Source: Megalobrama amblycephala (taxonomy: Eukaryota > Chordata > Actinopteri > Cypriniformes > Xenocyprididae). Taken from it: 64,000 bases of DNA. The position numbers and the translations under genes were made by a program. The stretch lies in assembly GCF_018812025.1 (NCBI RefSeq), contig NC_063054.1, forward strand, positions 4,488,082 through 4,552,081, written 5' to 3'. Below the pieces are notes generated by a model. That model saw nothing but the letters and a program-made list of their open reading frames with translations. It was not told where the DNA came from and ran no database searches. Position 1 is the stretch's first letter. Every line of letters starts with the position of its first letter. Below, one piece after another: positions 55,756 through 64,000 of this stretch.

Positions 55756-56566
55756 TTAAAGCTGCTGTCCGTAACTTTTTTTTTAACCGATTCACAACGG
55801 TAAGCTTGTAATAATGTTTTTACGTCACGTCGGTAATGTCATTACGTTACGTCTGTAAACAGAAAGAAGGAGTCCCAGCTAGCAGGCTATATTTATAGGA
55901 TTATTTATAGCATTTTCTCACAGCAGCTGGAATAATTAAACTTATCATTTTGATGGCTGATTGTAATCCAGAAAGATCCACAGTCATCAGTGACAATTGG
56001 AGATACACCTGTAGTCAAAAGCAAAAGACTGTGGAGTGGCTACAGAAATTGAAATATACAGGTAACGCTAACACACACTAAATGCACATAGTCACGCAAT
56101 GCTGATGTTGTTAGCATTAACCATTTTGAGAACAAAGTATAACAATAATAACCATTTGCATGGTTTGGCGTGATCCGAGCTGAGAGATCGTTAGATTTAA
56201 TCACTATTAGCAGCATGATTTATGCTTTTTTTTCTCTGTTGGTCAGAACATAAGTGGCAGATTTATTACTTACTCCTTCAGATGACATTTTCTGGTGAAA
56301 ATTCTTATTTTGGACATACTTCCAAGACTTAGAATCTGTGATTCTGAAGTACAGTATCCATACCGATGTGGTGGTGACTGACAGCAAACATTAGATTCAT
56401 CCGTGCTGAGGAGCCGTGCCAATGCACAACCCACGTAAAAATGATAATTTTCGCAATGATAACTGTGAAAATAACTGAAATATTTCAGTTAATAAAATAA
56501 CTTCAATTGCAGGTTTCAAACAGAGATGGCGACAAAAGAGGCAAAACTTACGGACTGCAGCTTTAA
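55756..56566. mobile_element. TTAA-flanked inverted-repeat element, 811 bp
   Basis: It starts TTAAAGCTGCTGTCCGTAAC and ends CTTACGGACTGCAGCTTTAA. TTAA lies at both outer ends. No coding sequence is visible. Confidence 0.8.
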
Positions 56567-57925
56567 ATATATACATAAATAAACACATAAATAAAATTAT
56601 TATTTCATTATTTTAATGACAGTTAATTACATTTCCTCCCTTATTTCACATTCATAACTGTAACCCCAAAAATAAGATTTAAATTGTAAAGTATTCATCA
56701 TTGTGTATGTTGTTTTGCCTTTATGCTGATTTTAATGAAGTATAGGCCTAAATTGTATTTAAGTAATTAGAATCCTTGCCGAAAATAATGAGAATAAGAA
56801 AATCCAAAAGCAAAATATACAGACAAAGTAATAAAAAAATGCAATTAATCATGCCCAATGACCTGTGCGAAAATTGCACAAGGATATTCTTACCAAGTGA
56901 GCAATTCATACTTGAAATATCACCTTCATGTTTAATTTAATTGTGACTTAATTAATTACATGTTTAATTCATGTAATTAATCTGATTAAAGTTTGATTGA
57001 CAGCTCTAGTCACAATGCAAAATGATCCTGAGAAATGATCATGTAAAATAAGATTTGTTAAAGTTGTAAATAAAGATCATTGAAATACGTTTTACAAGAA
57101 AATGTCAGTCTTTCTATACTTCAAAATTTCACATTTAATTCAGTGTATTACTTGCCATTTCTTTGTTTGTTTTATAGCAATTTCTGAGAGAAAATTGTTT
57201 CAAACTAAATCCTACACCATTTTTTTTTCAGCATAGATTTTTCAGCATTTTATCTAGGATAGAAATGACCTGGACATGTTTTGGAAAGATTCACCCCGGT
57301 TTGATTCATTTGAATGCATTTCACTGGAAGGCTGAAGACTTACAGTACTGTGCAAACCAAGTCTGAAAAGACACAGTTAAAGCTTTTTAGCTGAAACTCT
57401 TGTCTGAAGCAGGGGAGGTGAGCTCAAAACACCCTTTTGTCCACTGTTTGCGTGACTGCAGTATGAAAAAGTGGCTCTTTGTGGGGGGTAGACGGCCCTT
57501 TTAAAATCAAAGAGAAAGTGAGAAAAGGAGGCAAAGAGGGGTCAAAGGGCAAAGTTAGGGACTCCTGAATACCCTCCACCCTCAACGCCCCTACTGAGAG
57601 ACAACAGCTGCATTTTCTGAGCTCAAAAAGAGAGACACAGTGTCAATGGAACCGGCAGAGAAAAGCTGCCACATACGAGAAAGTGTCAGCAATAATGGTC
57701 CATCAATTTAGTGAGAGCAAACTAACTTCAGCTTTTGTTATCTCTAATTCTCAGAGTATTTCTGTGTTAAATAATCTGGCAAATCTAAAGGGATGCAGGC
57801 ATGTGCCGTTCAGTGTGATTGACATGCACATTTGGTGATGAAGTGTCTGTAAACTGGTGAAATGATGAAGTGAAAAAGCAGGTTATGTTTCTGACAGAGG
57901 TAAAATCTCCAAATAAGAATCAGAA
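56567..57925. other. cnksr3 intron, no gene seen
   Basis: AT-rich unique-looking sequence. Confidence 0.5.
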
Positions 57926-57929
57926 TAAT

Positions 57930-58125
57930 TTTGAAAGAAGTCTCCTATGCTCACCAAGGCTGCATTTATTTGATCAAAAATACAGTAAAACTGTAACATT
58001 TTGAAAATGTTCACAATTTAAAATAACTGCTTTCTATTTGAATATATTTTAAACAAATTTATTCCTGTTATGGCAAAGCTGAATTTTCAGCAGCAATTAC
58101 TCCACTCATCAGTGTCACAGGCTCT
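57930..58125. repeat. partial copy of the 3.7-kb short inverted-repeat element
   Basis: AAGTCTCCTATGCTCACCAAGG, TTTGATCAAAAATACAG and TTTTCAGCAGCAATTACTCC match the family; the far end is missing. Confidence 0.6.
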
Positions 58126-59128
58126 GTCTATTTTCTATTTCCAGCTCCTCCAGTCATAGGGTTTTGACAGTCTCACGGTTTATAAGAGAAAGTTGAAGAA
58201 AACAGAAGATAAAAGCGGATGTCTTTGGGTGGAGATCTGTTTACATGAGCACATGCTCTGCATGCCTTCACATCAAGCATTAAAAGAATAGTTCACCCAA
58301 AAAAGATAATTCAGATCCAAAAAATTACCAGAAAACACCATATAAGCCTCATAAATGTAACCCATTCGATGCATCTCATGATTCATTCCAAGTCTTCTGA
58401 AGCCACAATAGCTTAAGTGTGAGGATTTCAAGCTGTTATTAACTGAAAATCTTTTCCTCTGCCACAGCATGTCATATCAATATAAATAAGAATGATAAAA
58501 TAATGATTGTTCAGGTGAACTGTCAATAAGATGAACTGTCTTTTTAAGACAAACTAATAAGTGGAAGCTACCATGAAAAGATTTCTCTTAAAAGCTGACC
58601 AAAATAAAAATCCTCAAGAGGGTTCCATGTGACAACAACTTCTAATCTTGTTTTGAAAAATGCCTCAGATATAAACCCTTACCCGTGTGGGTATTTAGCT
58701 GAGATAATAATGCTCCCAGTACAGTACTCATGCTGTAGCGGTAAGGAAATCTGGCTATAAAAGTTGGCTGCTTTAACTATTAAGGCCTCAGGTCTATTCA
58801 CGCTGTGCTGCTACATGGTGGGAAAGAGCAAAGACTTTAGATACAAAAAGACAGTGCACGCATATTACTATGAATAGGAGAAAGTGCAACGCACAATATG
58901 GCAAAATAAGACCCTCCTTCTAAACAAAAGAGCCAATCACCGATTGGTAAAATCTTTGCATCACCACAGCTGCCATAAGAAGCTCTGATTGCTATAGAAA
59001 AAGTCAGTGTTCTGAGATGCGCGCTTATAACTGCATATGCGCATTGGCGGATCTAGCCTGAAAAATGTGCTTTTTAATTCTATTTGTGCATAAGAAACAA
59101 CATTTATGAGAGATTTCAAATATGACAT
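58126..59128. other. cnksr3 or upstream intron, no gene seen
   Basis: A weak TTCACCC-type element end lies near 58287. Nothing else is recognised. Confidence 0.45.
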
Positions 59129-60114
59129 TTAAAGGTGCCCTCGAATGAAAAATTTAATTTATCTTGGCATAGTAAAATAACAAGAGTTCAGTACATGGAA
59201 CTGACATACAGTGAGTCTCAAACTCCATTGTTTCCCTCCTTCTTATATACATCTCATTTGTTTAAAAGACCTCCGAAGAACAGGCGAATCTCAACATAAC
59301 ACCGACTGTTATGTAACAGTCGGGGTGTACGCCCCCAATATTTGCATATGCCAGCCCACGTTTCCAACATTATAAAAGGCATTAGACAAGGGCAGCCAGT
59401 ATTAACGTCTGGATGTGCACAACCAAATCATCAGACTAGGTAAGCAAGCAAGAACAATAGTGAAAAATGGCAGATGGAGCAATAATAACTGACATGATCC
59501 ATGATAACATGATATTTTTAGTGATATTTGTAAACTGTCTTTGTAAATGTTTCGTTAGCATGTTGCTAATGTACTGTTAAATGTGGTTAAAGTTACCATC
59601 GGTTATTACTGTATTCACGGAGACAAGAGAGCCGTCGCTATTTTCATTTTTAAACACTTGCAGTCTGTATAATGCATAAACACAACTTCATTCTTTATAA
59701 ATCTCTCCAACAGTGTAGCATTACCCGTTAGCCACGGAGCACTATCAAACTCATTCAGAAATCAGAAGTAAACAATATAACAGTATACAATACTCACATA
59801 ATCCGACGCATGCATGCCGCATGCATGACGAACACTCTTGTAAAGATTCATTTTGAGGGTTATATTAGCTGTGTAAACTTTGTTAAGGCACTGTTCAAGG
59901 CAAGCGCGAGCTCTGTGGGCGGAGAGCACGGGATTTAAAGGGGCCGCAGCATAAAATCGGCGCGTTTATAATGATGCCCCAAAATAGGCAGTTAAAAAAA
60001 TTTATTAAAAAAAAATCTATGGGGTATTTTGAGCTGAAACTTCACAGACACATTCAGAGGGACACCTTAGACTTATATTACATCTTTTAAAAACATAATC
60101 TAGGGCACCTTTAA
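59129..60114. mobile_element. TTAA-flanked element, 986 bp
   Basis: It starts TTAAAGGTGCCCTCGAATG and ends ATCTAGGGCACCTTTAA. It is closely similar to 60573-61518 and (reversed, truncated) 28795-29605. No transposase is visible. Confidence 0.85.
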
Positions 60115-60228
60115 TCGTAAGCTTGGTGAACAGCTTTGGAGAATTTGATGTTTCCTCATTCAAAGAGATGGGAGCTGTACTTGCATGAATGAAATAGATG
60201 CCCGAGAGAGGTGTTTCAATTACCTGCC

Positions 60229-61853
60229 TTAAAGGAATAGTTGACCAAAAAATGAAAATTATCCAATAATTTACTCACCCTCAACCCATTCTAGGTGTAT
60301 ATGACTTTCTTCTTTTAGCTGAACACAATCACCCTGGCTCTTCCCAGCTTTGTAATGGCACTGAATAGTGCCCAAGTTTTTGAAGCTCCAAAAAGCACAT
60401 CCATCCTTCATAAAAGTAATCTCCAGTGGGTAAATAAAGGCCTTCTGAAGCGAAACGATGGGTTTTTGTAAGAAACATATCCATATTTACAACTTTATAA
60501 ACTATAATCACAGTCGAGTTAATGCGGAAACGGTGACCTGACCTGAAATATGATGTATGACGTAGACGTAGCTTAAATGTGCCCTAGAATTAAAAATTTA
60601 ATTTATCTTGGCATAGTTAAATAACAAGAGTTCAGTACAAACTCCATTGTTTCCTCCTTCTTATGTAAATCTCATTTGTTTAAAAGTCCTCCGAAGAACA
60701 GGCGAATCTCAACATAATACCGACTGTTCCGTAACAGTCGGGATCATTAATATGTACGCCCCCAATATTTGCATATGCCAGCTCATGTTCAAGGCATTAC
60801 ACAAGGGCAGCCAGTATTAACGTCTGGATCTGTGCACAGCTGAATCATCAGACTAGGTAAGTAAGCAAGGACAACAGTGAAAAATGGCAGATGGAGCAAT
60901 AATAATTGACATGATCCATGATTTCATGTTATTTTTAGTGATATTTGTAAATTGTCTTTCTAAATGTTTCGTTAGCATGCTGCTAATGTACTGTTAAATG
61001 TGGTTAAAGTTACCATTGTTTATTACTGTATTCACGGAGACAAGAGCCGTCACTATTTTCATTTTTAAACACTTGCAGTCTGTATAATTCATAAACACAA
61101 CTTCATTCTTTATAAATCTCTCCAAAAGTGTGTAATGTTAGCTTTAGCCACGGAGCACTATCAAACTCGTTCAGAATCAAATGTAAACATCCAAATAAAT
61201 ACCATACTTACGCGATTAGACATGCTGCATGACAAACACTTTGTAAAGATCCATTTTGAGGGTTATATTAGCTGTGTGAACTTTATGCTGTTTATGCTGT
61301 TTAAGGCAAGCGCGAGCTCCGTGGGCGGGGAGCGTGAGGAATTAAAGGGGCCGCAGCATGAATCGGTGCATAGTTAATGATGCCCCAAAATAGGCAGTTA
61401 AAAAAATTAATAAAAAAAAAATCTATAGGGTATTTTGAGCTGAAACTTCACAGACACATTCAGGGGACACCTTAGACTTATATTACATCTTGTAAAAAAA
61501 CTTTCGATGGCACCTTAAAGCTTAGGTGAGAATTGACTAACGCAGAAGCGCAGAGCAAAACAAAACGCTGGTCACAAATTAGAAGTCTAAAACGAGAAGT
61601 TTTAGAGAAAAATGCCAAACCACATGAACACCATATTTCCTAAAGCATACATCGGGTGAATTAAATATGGATATTTTTCTTCAAAAACTTGGCCACTATT
61701 CAATGCCATTACAAAGCTGTGAAGAGCCAGGATTTTATTTAATTTAACTCCAATTGTGTTCGGCTGAAAGAGAATAGTCATTTACACCTAGGATGGCTTG
61801 AGGGTGAGTAAAATATGGGATCATTTTCATTTTTGAGTGAACTAATCCTTTAA
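60229..61853. mobile_element. TTAA-flanked outer element with nested TTAA element
   Basis: It starts TTAAAGGAATAGTTGACC and ends GAGTGAACTAATCCTTTAA, with arms CACCCTCAACCCATTCTAGG and CCTAGGATGGCTTGAGGGTG. The insert 60573-61518 lies inside. Confidence 0.8.
60573..61518. mobile_element. nested TTAA-flanked element, 946 bp
   Basis: TTAAATGTGCCCTAGAATT to CGATGGCACCTTAA, in the same orientation as 59129-60114 and similar over its whole length. TTAA on both sides within the outer element shows it inserted second. Confidence 0.85.
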
Positions 61854-63910
61854 AGAGACTATTCCTTTAAAGAAACAGGCACTGCAAACCCCCCTAATCA
61901 TATCCACTGACCCCACTCACATCCAAATGACTAACAAGCTTGAATGTGCCATATTAGAGAGCCGAGGAACCTGAGTTTCATTTACAAATGAGAGAGTAGA
62001 GTGCCTCTCTTTCCTCCATGGCCTGTCTTTCCCTCCCCATCCCCTTTCCCAGTGGAGTCTCTCATTGACAGAGCTGGCCTGCTTCCCTGAGAGACCAGCG
62101 CTGAGAAAGTCAGCTTGTGTACAAAAGGCAGTAGCAGTGTGTATTTCCAAAGCTTTCCTACTGAGCCTTTGGAGACCTGAAGAATGTTTATTGTTCTCCG
62201 TGTGCGACTGAAACTCTTCCAAGATTCCGAAACGGTCCTGAGCGTTACGCTTCCATATCTAGACCTGCATGAATCATACGCCATTCCATTTTTTGCCCTT
62301 TAGTAGAAGTCTAAGAAGGGAAATATGCAAACAAAATATTTTCACCTAAAACAAAGCATGCATCACACTGAGGACTTTGCTAGAATGATGTCACAGTCTG
62401 TCTGCCCTCCTGCCTGGTCAAAGTGGATCCACAAATATCTTCATTTCAAGAGCAAATTAATTCATTTGTACCGCAACCACATAAAGCCAGCTTTATCTTG
62501 CACTTTAACCTTTCATTGAATAACCATTCAAATGCCTTCCTGGTTGAAAATCCAAGCTATATTTACATTAGGCAGCACAACAAAGAAATAGTATTACAAT
62601 ACTCCAGCTGCACTTTTCTTTGTAGTCCAGAAACACACTCTACGCAAGTATGCTAATTCAGACATGAATGCTATTACCAACGTAATGGAAGTGTGTAGCA
62701 TTGTTGTATACTTACAAGTTTTACAAACCTCGCTTCTCAGTGGGTCGATAGATTTACCTTCAAATGTATGTGACATTAAACCAGAGTGTTATTATTCACA
62801 TGACTTATTTTTTCCTAATGCAAAGCGCAAATCCCACCTCACCAAAATCATGATCACAACAAACAGTAATGTTCTCTCTCACAACCTAGCTAAGAGGGTA
62901 CGTTCTCAAAACTTTGGCTTAATGTTCTAGCAAGGTTTTCTAAAAGTTCTGAACAAATATTCTTCAGTAACTTTAATAGAACATTCGATCAAAGTTATAT
63001 AGTTATATGTTCTCAAAAGCTTAGCACAAAACATAACATCATTTAGCACACCGCTAGTTGTTTAGCTTCATAGCTTAGCTTATAACCTATGCAAATTTTC
63101 AGTTATATTTATATAGTTTCTATATAAATTATACATGTTTGTTTGATCGGGCATGTGGTCTTAGACAGACTCGACTCAACAGGTGGACCGAATTGTTGCT
63201 TAGCTCACTGTCTTGCGAAGCTAAAACTGACTTCACATAGTATCCTTTGGAATGATGAAGAGCCATCACTGATAAACTTCAAGTTTTTGTTTTTTGACAA
63301 AAGTCAGTCCTGCTTTTTAGCAATAAATAGCACAAAACTGTTCACTATCAGTACAGTCTATTTTGCTTGGCTGGCCTTGTCATTTACTAGCATTGTTTAG
63401 CTAGCCTTCACTACAGTCAGCTCTTCATTGTGGACACGTGCTTAGTTGTCTGAGCTGTGAATAAGTGAAGTTTGGCACACATTCCACAGCTTGGGGGGTC
63501 AATAGAGGGAATGTTTGCTCCGCCCCTCCTCACCCACTAAAAACAAGTGTGCGCATGGAAAGCAAGAGTGGATGAAAGAAACATTTGGTGCATTTAGTGT
63601 CCCTTTCAATGGTGACATGACATCAGTCTTTTCCATTGGCAGGAGATGAGGGACAACAGAGGCAGTATTGGGGGGTGGGGGAGAGGGAAAGGGATGGAAA
63701 AGAGAATTTCCTCCATCCAGACCCTCCAGAACTCAACAAATCGACCACATAGTCGTGCTGTTCCTGAAGCTCTGCTTGTGTATACTGGGGTAATTCCAGC
63801 AGTGACATAACAGCTTCCTGTTTGAGAGAGTTTGAGCTCATTGAGACTCAATTATCCTGATAGTACCTGAATAGGACTGTTGAATAGGAATACTCTATTT
63901 TTGTAAAGCT
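61854..63910. other. no gene supported; cnksr3 exon 1 not found here
   Basis: I searched for the expected MEPV...W start exon of cnksr3 on the minus strand and did not see it. Overlapping open frames at 61917-62284 and 63606-63851 are not recognised. A repeat left end (TTTAGAGGGGTCATGTAATG) begins near 63911 and runs off the window. Confidence 0.45.
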
Positions 63911-64000
63911 TTAGAGGGGTCATGTAATGAAAAACATGATTTATTTCACATGCGAAATGGTTTGCCAATTATAACAGAAGTCATTTACATACATACAAAT

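Noticed and set aside
61917..62284. Two overlapping minus-strand open frames of about 100 codons
   Set aside because: Different frames over the same bases, no splice support and no similarity recognised.

Overview
The window is vertebrate genomic DNA, AT-rich, with short exons separated by long repeat-filled introns. The genes, the density of small non-autonomous DNA transposons (TTAA-type, hAT-type and Tc1 elements) and the tRNA-derived SINEs point to a teleost fish, most likely a cyprinid (carp, goldfish or zebrafish group). The species call is an inference from repeat style and protein similarity, not from a search.

Two genes lie head-to-tail on the minus strand and account for all the protein coding I can support. 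Upstream is cnksr3 (connector enhancer of kinase suppressor of Ras 3), with 12 exons from 55269 down to a stop at 22982. Its SAM, CRIC, PDZ and CNK2/3-specific regions are all visible; only the short first coding exon is not found and probably lies beyond 64000. Downstream is ipcef1 (interaction protein for cytohesin exchange factors 1), with 10 exons from a start codon at 19800 down to 397. It encodes a PH domain, an acidic linker and the conserved C-terminal block; its last exon or exons lie beyond position 1. Human CNKSR3 and IPCEF1 sit in the same order and are known to make a read-through transcript. Here the splice phases also allow an in-frame fusion, rebuilding a full-length CNK protein.

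Two things stand out in the genes. The SAM exon of cnksr3 has two separate one-base insertions, and as written it leads to a stop codon at the next splice junction. The ipcef1 gene has three small in-frame 5' exons (21, 27 and about 12 codons) unlike the mammalian N-terminus as I know it.

The rest is introns and a 3.2 kb intergenic gap, largely built of transposon remnants. They include: hAT-like elements with exact 8-bp target duplications (2.08-2.76, 13.45-14.29, 17.74-18.15, 31.62-32.80 and 48.83-50.31 kb); TTAA-flanked long-inverted-repeat elements (8.15-10.15, 14.98-15.74, 33.91-35.14, 42.78-43.11, 55.76-56.57, 59.13-60.11 and 60.23-61.85 kb), one carrying a THAP-like remnant; a degraded Tc1 transposase (10.84-12.01 kb); SINEs at 6.0, 30.5 and 36.4 kb; a palindromic satellite at 37.4-38.2 kb; and a large inverted satellite at 44.7-47.4 kb with a 769-bp element inserted in one arm. 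No RNA gene, CRISPR array or prokaryotic feature is present.
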